A stretch of DNA of 64,000 nucleotides from positions 123,194,001 to 123,258,000 of the forward strand of contig JBITNC010000001.1 of the NCBI GenBank assembly GCA_050084985.1, given 5' to 3'. This stretch comes from Nageia nagi (Eukaryota > Pinophyta). Numbering within the stretch: the first letter of the stretch is position 1; the number at the start of each line of letters is the position of its first letter. The notes beneath the pieces were generated by a model, which was not told where the DNA came from, did no database searches, and saw only the letters and a list, made by a program, of their open reading frames with translations. Position numbers and translations under genes: made by a program. Of this stretch, positions 45,774-57,080 are shown in pieces.

Positions 45774-47199
45774 TGTCTATTTTAAATCTTTATAGTCTAC
45801 ATTTTCTATGAGTACAAATATCCTTGATGGACTGTGGAACTTGGTATATACCACCTTTACCCCTTTACATGAACTTGTGGTAGAGAATAATCTAAAATTT
45901 GAAAATTAAAGAAACTAAATAAGCATTATTATCGATATGCCAAAAAAGGATTAAATTTTGAATAAAACAAAAAGATCAATAAATAGAGGAGATAATGGTA
46001 GAAGCTCTAGCATAAATCAAAATAATAATGGTTATGATCATGAATATGCTAGGATTTGTATACATAAGCATATCTAAAAATTAGATGAAAATGTTCCTGG
46101 AGACTATTATCATAGTTATACTAAGGAAGATGACTTAGAAAGTCAAAATAGGAAAATTTAATTTATGATAGTATATAAAAAATTAGAATTAGAAGAAAAT
46201 CTTAGTGCAAGAACCAATACAACTAAAATAAACTCTACATATCTTACTAACAAAACAAAGAAGAGAAAAACTAAATCATTACATTTTGGAAATTTTTTGA
46301 AATTGTGAATAGTTTTATCATGGAAATCAATGTGGAAAATATTATTTTTATATAATACTAAGGTTTTAGAGTCTTAGATCCCTACCCCTGATACCATGAT
46401 TCCATTATAAAGCTACATGAGGATGCATGACTCTCACACCTATCTCCTTATAAAATTAATCTCTTCTAGTTCTTTAAAATATCCCATAATTATTTCAACC
46501 ATATAGTTGGTATCCTTACATCTTAAAGAACCTGATCAAACTTTTAAATTTATAAACATCCCAAATATAGGGTTGACCATGATATTTTTCTAAGCTTAAA
46601 TTGGCTAAAATATCTCCTACATATTTATCCCATTATCCTCAATGTTATTCCATAGTAAAAGGGATTATATTATCTATAAAACCTTTTGATTACCCTATGA
46701 TTCACCTCTGCCATCACTTAAAATGTTGTCATATTCTTGTAAAATTATAACTTCTATAGGGAATCAATGTAATTGAATAAAACATGTTAGTGATGGGGTT
46801 CTACTAGAATCATATGGTGGTGGTGATGATGATGATTATGAGCATATTCTAGTAATGATGAGCATATTTGGTAATGATGATGATGAAAATATAGATAACT
46901 AAGAAACTACCAATATGTTACAAGAGTCCTTAAAAATTAATGATTATGTCAATATGAACATGATAAAGAGTTTGATTAGGTACATGATTTCATACAACAT
47001 AGTTACACAAATTTACTTCATGTAATTACTTAAAATCATTAAATTCCTATTATCAAGTTACTTTATGTTATTTCATTATTATCAATATTATAATCATCAT
47101 AATCTATAATGGTGGACTAATTTTTATCTTATTTTATAGGTAACATGAGGCCCAAGGTGTGGATGCTGATCCAAGGAGTGGGTTATATCATTAAGTTTC
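45774..47199. other. AT-rich interval, no gene supported
   Basis: No domain could be recognised. A TGGTATCAGGGG on the minus strand near 46400 resembles a tRNA-Met primer site, but no matching LTR pair is visible. 46815-46900 has a GATGATGAT simple repeat. Part may be the leader or gag start of the gypsy remnant that follows. Confidence 0.5.
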
Positions 47200-47960
47200 C
47201 TATATAATGAAGATCCATATAAGTTCACTATCAAGGATATTTTGGATAACATATTTTGAGCTTGATACTGACATATCCAATTTAGGTGTTCTTCAAGACC
47301 ACCTTATTAGGATTATAATTTGGATAATTTTATTTTCTTATGCAAGATATCATATTGTTATTACACATAATATGACATTATTACAGGTTTGCAAGGTGAC
47401 AAACTTGATAAAGATTTTAGATTCCTACAAAAGACGATCATCCAAGACTCAAAAAAGGCATGGCAAAAAGTTTATATTAAGCTTAATGAAATAGAAATTA
47501 CTTATATTTTCAAATATCTTTTACAATTGCAAGTATATGCTATGGATTATACTAATCTAGTATTTACTAATATGATTTATAAATTGATTGAGAAATAAAA
47601 AGTGCTTGCTAAAACTAGTCAAGTGAAATATGGGAATGATAAGGTTAAAGGAAAGAAGCCATATTAATCAAATAAAGGATTTAATCATGTTAATGGTACC
47701 AAGAAAGAATCTAAAGAAGAAAGCAAAGATCAACCAAAGTTCACATATAACAATTTTAAATATCCAAAGATCATTAGTGAAGAACTATTACAAAATAACT
47801 TATCAAATTATTGGCAAAGCAAGAAGAAAGTGAATATGATAAAAAAAACTTACAACCTAAATTGTTATTTTGATTATCATCAAATGAGGTTTCATGTAGC
47901 TAATACTTGTGGGTGATTGATAGGAAAAATTCTAGAGTTGATCAGGAGTGGTGCATATGT
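47200..47960 (+). pseudogene. Tat-like gypsy gag C-terminal part, degraded
   Basis: Frames read FKYLLQLQVYAMDYTN, NMIYKLIEK and, near 47860-47960, CYFDYHQMRFHVANTCG, stop, LIGKILELIRSGAYVFPY. The last block fits the modified knuckle of Tat/Ogre-like gags (C-YH-GH-T-C then LK-I-LI--G), with some metal ligands lost. The same layout (YYFYHQVKGHRTNGCIT) is in the P-family gag at 61060. Stops and shifts throughout. The gag start is not located. Confidence 0.6.
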
Positions 47961-48810
47961 TTTTCCTTATACAAAAGTTTAATACTAGTGAGAAATGTGT
48001 TAATATTATAATTAATGATAAGATTTGTGTATCCATGTCAAGAGGAAGGCCAAAAAAGCAAGTTGTAGATCCAATTACAATTGAAAGAAAAGAGCTTCCC
48101 AAATATCCTAGAAACTATAACTTGGAATATCAATTGAGGAACACATAAACTAATATTAGCTTATATGAGGTGATATCTATATCAAAAGTCCATATAAATG
48201 CCCTTTATAATCTCTTAAAGGAAGAAAAGGTAGATAAAAATATTTTTTTGTTGAATTTCATATTTTCTTAGTACCTTTGCTCATTGTAGTATGATGAATG
48301 TTGATGACAAATATCATCCAAGTAAAGATGTTGGTTAATATGAAGAACTCTATTCACTAACTCAAATTTTCAATACTAATATTAGAAAGGTATTATTTAT
48401 GGATAAATTAATCTCAATATTACTTCCATTGAACTTCTTTATTAGCTTGATAGAATCAAGCTTCCACTTATGGAGAAATCAACTACAAGAATAAGAGGAT
48501 TTGACAATACACCAAGGAATTGTGTTAGAATTATCAAGCTCTATATCAAGATTAGTTCTAATACAATTACATAACCTTTTTATGTGATAGAAGGCAAGAT
48601 ACCCTATAATATCATACTTGAAAGGAAATTGATACATTATATGGAAGTAGATCCTTCTACATTGCATAGATGCATTAAGTTCAAGGATAAGGGTAAAACT
48701 ATTAAGATTGATGTAAATGAAGAATCAAATAAGAGGTGTAGTTTTTATTATTCTAAAAAAATTTCTCCATTCAAACATTATTAAATTATTTTTAATAAGG
48801 TGGAATGAAA
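47961..48810 (+). pseudogene. Tat-like gypsy protease, degraded
   Basis: 48470-48780 reads RIRGFDNTPRNCVRIIKLYI, then FYVIEGKIPYNIILERKLIH, MEVDPSTLHRCIKFKDKGKT, the C-terminal half of a Tat/Athila-type protease (FxV-DxxxxYNxILGRPWIH, PSTLHxxIKF). The G-R-P of ILGRPW has become ILERKL. The expected D-S/N-G active site near 48390-48430 reads MDKLISILLPLNF, so it is lost. A TAA interrupts near 48569. Confidence 0.72.
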
Positions 48811-49960
48811 AGAAATAATTCATAAAACTTATCTAGGAACATGCAAAATCTCAAATATTAGTGTTCTCAATTTTGTAAAATACTTTGGTAGACCTATAGA
48901 TCCTAAAAAAGAGGACCATAATTTGTCCATATCCAAAGAAGAGTACCATCATCATACCATTTATTAAGTATAAAATAAAGCAAAATTGATCATGTTCTTG
49001 ATTGATAATAATCTGATCTTGATGAAGAGGACTATTGATGGTCCATTTCTGATGAAGAATGCACTTAAGGAGAAATCCAGAAGATCATGTACAACCCTAA
49101 TGAATTAGACCTTTTTAGGTATGAAAGAATCCTCTTTGAAATTTAATCAAGGGTTTTTGAAAGGTTATATGATGTCCAAATATCATATTAGGGTAACAAA
49201 TTAGGTAAAACAGAATAAGGCATAGAAACGTTTCTTGAAAATCTAGGTGTAATAAAACAAAAAGTAGGACTTGGATTTAAAAATGATTCAAAAGAAGAGT
49301 TTCCATTTGAAATTTATCTTAACCAATTTTTTTGATGATATATTAAAATTATCATATGATAAAGAAAATAAAGTATTGTGTAATGTTGGTTTTTTCCTTA
49401 TTGATGAGGATACTCTTGAAGAAGTAGTCTTTGATATATTTGAATGTGAGGATTCCAATTTAGAGTTTTTAGGAGGAAGGCTCAAACTGGATAAATTTAG
49501 TGAAAATGTTGTTAAAGGTTTTTTGCTTCATCCTTAAGCATATTTTTGAGAATGTTTCTTGGGATAGGACACCATAGGTACATTCTTACACTATTAGATC
49601 TCCTTTCCTTTATTTTATCATAGTAGAATAGAAGTAGGGGTAGCATTAGCTAGGCATGATTTGTAATTAATGATAATAGCATGATAGATGAGTTTATTAT
49701 GTAATATTCAATTAGATACCATCACCACCATAACTCTAAGAGGAGTTTCCTATGATCAAAGAGGATGTTGATGAGATCATATTAGAAAACCAAGAAAATC
49801 AAAAGATCAAAAAATTCATAAAATCAAGAAAATGGTTTTCAGAGCAATAATATGTCTAAGAAACATTTCAAAAAATTAAAAGGATATTTTATTGGTCTTA
49901 TTAAGATATTCCTAGTATAGTTAAAGCTTTATTATCCATAGTCTAGTAATTAAGAGAGAT
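48811..49960 (+). pseudogene. Tat-like gypsy linker between protease and RT, degraded
   Basis: 49271-49537 is an 88-codon open stretch, FDDILKLSYDKENKVLCNVG, FFLIDEDTLEEVVFDIFECE, LKLDKFSENVVKG. Its place between protease and RT fits the variable linker of large Tat-type polyproteins. No named domain is recognised. The rest of the interval is decayed. Confidence 0.55.
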
Positions 49961-50245
49961 TCCAAACTTGTCAAACAAAAGCCTAGAAAAATGCATCCAT
50001 CCACAACCTTACTAGTAAAGAAGGAAATTGATAAATAATTTAAAGAAAACTTAATTAAGGACATTTATTATTCCTCATTGATTTATAGTGTAGTTTATGC
50101 TCAAAAACCTAATGGAGAATGTTACATTGTGTACTAATTTTAGAGATATCACTAAAACATGTCCAAAAGATGACTTTCCCTTACGCAACATTGATATGAT
50201 TGTTGATAGTAATTTTGGATATGAGATATTTTCATTTATTTATGG
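49961..50245 (+). pseudogene. Tat-like gypsy RT N-terminal part, cut by P-family LTR
   Basis: KQKPRKMHPSTTLLVKKEID, stop, then QKPNGE, a one-base shift, CTNFRDITKTCPKDDFPLRN, IDMIVDS and EIFSFIYG are the fingers and early palm of Tat/Ogre-like RT (VKQK-R-M, KPNG, CxDFRDLNKACPKDDFPLPNID, FSFMDG). The frame ends at 50245 where a P-family LTR begins, just before the usual FSGYNQI block. The remainder of RT should lie right of the window. Role when active: cDNA synthesis. Confidence 0.82.
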
Positions 50246-50535
50246 TGTTAATACCTAAAAAAGAATTCTAATTTAATTAAAATATCCTTTTAGGTATTCA
50301 AAATAATTTATTTAATTTATTAAGTAAATGCTCTTTTTCCATGTGCACTCATTTACCTTTATATTTTGTGGTAATAGATTGGCTTGACATCACAATAAGC
50401 CTAAGGAGAAGCCTTACCACTATACCTATTTCTTATAAAGGTGGAGGGGTTGTGCATGATCAAAGATATGATATGACATGACATAATCATGAATCCTTGA
50501 TAGGTGGCAATATACTTGTGTCAATCTTGATCGAT
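50246..50535 (+). repeat. P4 5' LTR, 3' part deleted
   Basis: It starts TGTTAATACCTAAAAAAG and follows the family LTR to GTCAATCTTGATCGAT, then jumps directly into gag at CTATTGCAGCTAATCC. Compared with unit 2 about 0.9-1.0 kb is missing: the rest of the LTR, the primer site and the leader. Such a copy could not be reverse-transcribed normally. Confidence 0.8.
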
Positions 50536-51660
50536 CTATTGCAGCTAATCCTTCTATTGCAGCAATAATATTTGGGGAAATAATCAATTCATTGTAGCTA
50601 ATACTTCTATTTATAGGAATTCCAATCTATTATGTGATGAAATTTGCAACACTAGAGCACCTGATCTTCAAGTGGAACCAATTTTTGATTCATATTCAAG
50701 AGAAGGAAATCCTATGACTCATATCAAGGCTTTTGAGTAGAAGGTCAAATTAAAGTTGGGAATAAATGATAATCTAACGGCCAAATATTTTCCTACTACA
50801 TTCAAAGATTATGCACTCAATGGTACTTCTCTTTATTTGTAAATCATTAACTGCTATGCATAACTTGTAGCAAAAAGTTATATGCATTTCAAGCATATAG
50901 ATCCAAGAGAAGTCATTATTTCTTATTTAATGAATACTAAACAAATACAAAATGAAACATTAGCAAAGTTTTTCTCAAATATTTCAAAAAATCTAAAGTA
51001 TGATTAAGGAACCTTTGTTAGAACCACATGTAAAGGCCATATTTGTTCATAATATTAATCTTGATTTGAGGTTTATAGTTATGAATTATGTGTATTTTTA
51101 TTTTTCTAACATTGTTCATAAGTTAAATCAAACATAAGAGTGTATGGTGGAAATGGGAAAGCTAAAGTATGATAATCATTAAAATATCAGAAAAATCCAT
51201 ATCATAAAAAGGAAGATAAACATGTACAAGAAACTAAAGAAGATCATAAAGCAAGTGGTAATATTACAAGAGGTAATAGGAAAAAAGAATATTTAAGACT
51301 CCCTCTTACTCCTAAGGTCATATATGAAGATTATTTACACTGAAAATTGATTAAGCCACATTCAATACAAGAGTTAGGCCAAAATGATCTAATGCCAAAA
51401 TGGTACAATAAAAATGTTTATTATCTTTATCATCAAGTTAAAGGGCATATGATAATGGTTGTATTACATTGAGGAATAATTTACAAAAACTCATTAATAA
51501 TGGTAAAATTAACTATCATACAAATGATAATAAGGATTATTATGAATCTAGTGAAGATGGTTTTCAAGTCAATAACATAAGTGCCAATATACCCCAAGAG
51601 AAACCCTCAACAATGTCATATTCAGAATTTAATCAAGATTAAATAAATATGTTCAAGTTG
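50536..51660 (+). pseudogene. P4 gag, degraded
   Basis: Frames read NTRAPDLQVEPIFDSYSREG, HIKAFE, TAKYFPTTFKDYALNGTSLY, HIDPREVIISYLMNTKQIQN, and later LRLPLTPKVIYEDYL, QELGQNDLMPKWYNKNVYYL. This is a Tat-like capsid (FDG-GDP--H---F then L-A--F), followed by a modified knuckle decayed to YHQVKGH. It is about 75-80% like the P5 copy by eye but differs from the P1/P2 gag. Stops throughout. Confidence 0.75.
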
Positions 51661-52810
51661 CTCCAAATCTCTCCTATGCATAGAGAAGCTTACTTATAGA
51701 TTCTCAAGAATACAAATGTATACCTCATAATTCAGTACATGAATTTTTAGAAATGATACAACCATAAATGAAAAATACTATCAAAGATAATAGGTATCAA
51801 AAAAGAATATAGATAGAAAAATAAAAAATAATTAAGCAAGAATAGTTTGCAAAAATCGATACAATCTTGGTGGTACTAATTTTTATGATAATAGAATTTG
51901 GGATGAATTTAGGAAGTTTGGCCATATGCACTATTCAAAGTAAACTAAGAGGTGACACTCAAAATAGGAGAAACCCTAATGATGTCACTTTGTTAGTAAA
52001 GAGAATATTGAAATAGAAAAACTTTAGAAGATCAGATATATGAAGCTAAGTGAAAAAAGTAAACTAGAAGTTCCAATAGAATTAGGTACAACATCTTCTC
52101 AATGTCCTAAGAAGTTGGAGTGTAAGAAGATAAAAAGAAGAATGAAAAGCAACAAGAAAAGGAAAAATTATGCAGAAATAAAGATAATTTTGTTGAGATT
52201 TCTATGACAGGTTCAAATTGTATACAAAAAGGCAATCTTATTACTCTTGCATTCAAGATATTGATTCTCTTATCTAATTCTTGGAGGCTAAAGATCTCCT
52301 AATTCAAAGGCAAGTTAGGTATTTTCTCAAACCTTTAATCTTTGTAATTCATTTGATTACCCTTCGCTTGGGTACATAGGGCATTAAGTACTTGATGATT
52401 CTCTTAGTTTATTCTATACCCTTGGGTACTGGGGCAATAAGTACTATGATAATTCTCTTTTTATGATGATCCTTATAGTTTATTCTTCATATCAAAGAAA
52501 TCCATAATGGTTATTTATATGAAAATAACTATTTTTTAAGATTTTTTAATTTGTTATTTTTATGCTAACCAGTTTAGACCTAGGTAGTCTAAATTATTGA
52601 AGTTTATTTTTTTTATTAGTTAGCAAAAATTTTATAAAATTTGAAGTATTTTTTATATAAATTAGCCAAATATATCCCCCACCAAATTCACACCTTATTG
52701 CCTATATTTTTTAAATATTTTTGATTTTCCTAAGCAAATCGCCTATTGGACCCAAGTTCTCTAGGAAAAATAATGCAAGTCTAAAAGAAAAGAAGACCAT
52801 ATTGTAAGTG
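51661..52810 (+). other. P4 post-gag region, no domain recognised
   Basis: It aligns with P5 61290-62415. Conserved peptides such as MHREAYLQILKNTN and NRIWDEFRKF suggest a former coding region, but no protease triad or other domain is visible. 52360-52440 holds a local duplication of a CCCTTGGGTAC plus TAAGTACT block that is single in P5. Confidence 0.55.
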
Positions 52811-53365
52811 GAGAAGATAAGTGACTTGTTATAGAAGACAAGTGACTTAGTACTGATGACAATCTACTTCTTATTGAATACCATTCACTTGTTACTGAAT
52901 ACTAGTCACTTGTTACTGAAGACAAGTGACTTGTTACTAAATACGAGCAACTTGTTACTAAAGATGAGTGACTTTTTACTATAAATGAGAACCTTTTTAG
53001 TGAAGATGAGAAACTTATTATTAAATATAAGCAACTTTTTATTGAATACTATAATATTTTATTGAAGACAAGTGACTTATTATTACAAGTGACTTGTTAT
53101 TGAAGATATGAGCAACTTGTTACTAAAGATGAGTATCTTGTTACTGAAGATGAGTGACTTATTACTAAATCATGAGAAACTTATTACTGATATATTATTA
53201 GGAAAACTTATTACTAAATATGAGTGACTTGTTATTCAATATGAGTGACTTGTTACTGAATACCAATGAATTTTTATTGAAGAAGAGTAACTTTTTACTA
53301 AATGTATAATCAACTTGTTATAGAAGATGAGTATTGTATTACTGAATATGAGCATTTGATCATTA
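52811..53365 (+). repeat. 21-bp minisatellite, array 1 (P4)
   Basis: About 26 diverged units of the form GAAGACAAGTGACTTGTTACT, variants GATGAG and ATGAGCAA. The period of 21 keeps a seven-residue repeat open in several frames. Array 2 is at the same place in P5. P2 has no array in its 3' region. Confidence 0.88.
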
Positions 53366-54845
53366 TCAAGATGAGTTTTTCATATAAACTTATATTTGAA
53401 AAAACACCTATAATTTTTACCTTTTGTAAAAATTGATATCAACTAGTCAATTTTTTATAACATAATTCCTAAAAATTTAAGATATTGCCATTACTTCTAT
53501 GGTGTTTTAGGATAAAATTACAAATATTTTGAAATTGTTTCACCACTATTCTATTTATTTTGATTACTAAAATTCCTTACACATAACCTTGCTTCATGTT
53601 GATCCTTATACTTTTCTAGTTTTGATGATCCTTATAAATAGCTTCATAATTATGCAATAATCTTATAATGTGATGAACTACACATCTTCTATTAAATATA
53701 AAAATTTCATAATCAATGTTATGCAACTTAAAAAATTATAGCTTTAATCCTTTAGTATATCTATGCATTTCTATGTTTCTTTCAACTAAGTTTCAAGAAA
53801 ATCAAGCATGAACCTAAATACGTCGCTATATTCCAAGTGACATTGTTGCATTAAAAAGTAAAAATCATGCATTTTCATAAACTTTTCTTACCCATAATGG
53901 TGTGTATATGAACAAGATAATTTGTTCCTTTCTTAAAGTCATTTTTTGTAAGCTTTTAATCTTCCATAATCAATAAAATGTGAAAAAGAGCATTCATTTT
54001 TTGTAATTGAGTTTCTTAATCATACATTACATTTCTCATTTAATTAATTGAAATTCCTTATCATTTTTTATTAACATAATTATCCATGATTTACATATCT
54101 TATGGTATTTTTCATGATTGGAATATAATTTTGGTAAATAAATACAATGAAAAATGTATGCTAAGGATATCATATAATGTTATCTTTTTCATATCATGCT
54201 TTCCATATAGTGCTTATCATATTATAATATTATGCATTATTTATGCTGCTTATCATATATATCATTAAAATGTCGAATATATCAAATCTTATCATATGTT
54301 CAAAATGCTTTTCATATAATGTTATTGGTCTTATCATTGGATTCCTCTGTAAGGGAGGGGCACTCTTATCATTTGATGCCATTGTAAGGAAGATTCAATC
54401 TTATCATTTGGTGTCTTTGTAAGGAAGGGCCATTCATATCAAAAATCTATGGCAACATGGTGGCTTGGAAAACCAAGATGATTAATTTAAATTGGTAATT
54501 CATCTTATAACTCTTGGTGAGTAAGTCACCAAGGATAGGTTCACTTTCTTATCATACTTTCCATATCATGATGCTTAATGTCCATATTTTAGATATCTTA
54601 TGCAAAACTAAGCTTTTTTCAAGTACCTTTCTCTTTGCCTTGGATTTCTCCTATTATGTGAGGTCTATCATGTCCCAACTAAGTCAAAAAGGGGGCATAA
54701 AGCAAAAATTGGGGCATTCAAAAGCTGCCATCATGTCACAACTTTTTTAGGGAGTATTTTTTTTGCTTATCTTATTATACTTTGAATTCATGCTTTGATT
54801 TTATATTATCTTAAAAGTATCAAAACATATTCAAATTGGGTCATC
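53366..54845 (+). other. P4 3' non-coding region
   Basis: Aligns with 62946-64000 in P5 and, from about 54310, with P2 34790-35457 (TTTGTAAGGAAGGG, ACATGGTGGCTTGG, then AAAAAGGGGGCA near 54690). No gene seen. The block is the common 3' end of the P family. Confidence 0.7.
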
Positions 54846-55040
54846 TGTTAACACCTAAAAAGGAATTTTCATTTAATTAAAATATTTTTTTAGATATTTG
54901 AATTGATTTATTCAATTTATAAATAAATGCTTTTTTATGTGTACTCTCATCTACCTTTATGTTTTGTGATAAAGGTCATCTGGCATCATAATAAGCCTAA
55001 GGAGGAGCCTTGGCATTAGACCTATTGCCTATAAATGTAA
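54846..55040 (+). repeat. Shared middle P-family LTR, first part
   Basis: Starts TGTTAACACCTAAAAAGG and follows the family to GCCTATAAA, the TATA box, where a 4.0 kb insert begins. The LTR continues at about 59065. Confidence 0.85.
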
Positions 55041-56038
55041 TGGACCTCTTTAAGAAACCTTTGATTAACCTCCTAGGGTTAGTAATGATGATGTAAACTT
55101 TGACACTCTAATATTCTTTGAGATGTTATGTTTGCATAAAGTTAATCATAAATAATATTTAATCTTTGAATATCATGACCATCATTGATGATGTGCTAAT
55201 CGCACCAAGTTTTGCAGATTAGTGTGGTTCTTACTAATAATTACTTAGGTAAAATAGATTTTTTTGTTAATGAAAAACTTAATCTTTTTCAATGTTAGAT
55301 GGCTTTAAAAAAAAATATTTATTGATAATTGAATATTCATAATATTTAAATGTAAATTTAAATATTATCAAGCCTCTAATAAAAATTGATAAGAAGATTT
55401 ATTATGAAAATTTGCATATAAATTTGTAAATAATACTTAGTATTAATACTAGCTAAAGAAATCATTAAATGTTGAATATTAAACTTAATATTGAAGTATA
55501 ATCAGTATTTAAAGTTTATTATTATTTAAATTCATGTATTTAAAGTAGTGATTTTAAACTCTATGAGTGTTTAAAGGATGATATTATGGTGGTCTCCTCA
55601 AATTTTGCAAAAAGTATATGTTACTCCCCTAGTAGTTGGGCAAGTGGAATAAAACTATGGTTTTAAAAGCCATTGATTTGCTTTCCTCGCATGTGTGCCA
55701 CATGGATAGTACAAAGATCACAAAGGAGTGGGGGCGATATCTTGGGGTTATTTTCTTTTCCATAGTCAAGTCCTGAACATTTGATAGAGATACGCCGAAA
55801 GAGATGGTTTCTCATTAATGTGAGGGTCGAGGATAATATCTAACCGGGGAATACACGAAACACAAGATTTACACATAACAGATGCTTAGTAAGGTGCCTG
55901 GGTAGCCATAATTTTATTGCCTGTCTTTCTCGCGCTGGAAAGCCTAAGAGATACATGTTGAGAGGTCTTGGGAATGATGAAAAAAAATGCATATGCAGTT
56001 ATAGTATTAAGAAGTACATTTTAATATACATACCAATG

Positions 56039-56320
56039 CTTGGTTTTGAGTTTGGACATCCCATATGCTCGCTGGGAGCTTGTATGATAAATTTGAAGCT
56101 TAGTTTTGAGTTTGGATTCCCGTAACTTACTGATAGCTTGTAGTACGAATTTGGGGGCTTGTTCTCAATTTGGATGCCTATAAGATTGCGGTAGCTTCTA
56201 TTACGAATTTAGGAGGGACTTGGTTCTCAATTTGGATGCCTATAAGATTGCCGGTAGCTTCTATTACGAATTTAGGAGGGATTTGGTTCTGAGTACGGTG
56301 CCCATAAGATATATTTCATG
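56039..56320 (+). repeat. About 60-bp tandem repeat, 4.5 units
   Basis: Units start CTTGGTTTTGAGTTTGGA or CTTGGTTCTCAATTTGGATG and end ACGAATTTAGGAGGGA, with GGTAGCTTCTATT in the middle. Lengths are about 59-63 bp. Units 3 and 4 (56158-56280) are almost identical, so they arose later than units 1 and 2. Confidence 0.85.
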
Positions 56321-56439
56321 GCCTTTATTGGTCATTAGATATGCCCAAACTGAAAAACATGCATCCTAAGACTGCATAATATGTATGATGGGGGTTTCTA
56401 AATACAACACACGTGTAACATGATGTAGAGGGTAGGAGG

Positions 56440-57080
56440 GAAGAGATGTAGAGAAGCCAAACTAGTAACCTTCACTAACGGCTTACAGCGCATATCACCA
56501 CAGGAGCTCTGGATGAAGATGCAAGCATTCATTAAAGGGGTAGTTGAAATTATTTTTATATCTAAATGTTGTGACCACCTTGATGAAAACGCATGCAAAC
56601 TGTTGATGCGTAGTGAAGGCGAAGAGTTGCTTGACAAGTTGAGTGATGCGAATATAGTTTTAATGGTTGTAATGATCTCTAGATATACACATTAATGGAT
56701 TTTCTAGGGAGGACCTAGATACCTTTAAAAAAAATGCAATACTTGTGTTACGTGGATGCATAAGAGTAGGAAGGGTTGGGTTCTAGCTAGACGTGGGATA
56801 ACGAATTGTTAAGTTGAACTCAGAAACCTTTACCAAAATTGTTCCAACGTATGTCACTACGGGGGCTTAAACGGAAGGTCTGAACATCCTCTATGGATGG
56901 TTGATAATGGTTTTACATTTGATGGAAAGGTGGAGCCCTGCTTGACATGTATGCAAAATGTGGAAGTAGAATCCTGGTTTGTGAGCCGCTAGACAAGCTG
57001 CTCGAGGCTGACATTAGCTTGAAGAAAAAGATTTATGCCATTGAATATCTGTATCGCAAGATGTGAAATTAGAAGACTGG
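56440..57080 (+). pseudogene. Pentatricopeptide-repeat (PPR) protein pseudogene fragment
   Basis: About 56890-57020 reads FTFDGK, a frameshift, then GALLDMYAKCGSRILVCEPL and DKLLEADIS, the hallmark of plant PLS-class PPR proteins (LLDMYAKCGSIEDA-ELFDKM--DI-SW). About 370 bp earlier, 56513-56695 holds MKMQAFIKGVVEIIFISK and LDKLSDANIV, VMISRY, a second copy of the same module (QVHAFIIKxG, FDKM, NVVSWN-MI--Y). FTKIVPTYVTTGA near 56840 is the linking motif. Intact proteins bind organellar RNA for editing or processing. Stops and shifts are numerous, and no targeting peptide or C-terminal E/DYW domain is seen. Confidence 0.75.

Noticed and set aside
46385-46410. TGGTATCAGGGG primer-site-like motif on the minus strand
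   Set aside because: No LTR pair or LTR edge is visible beside it; a chance match is possible.
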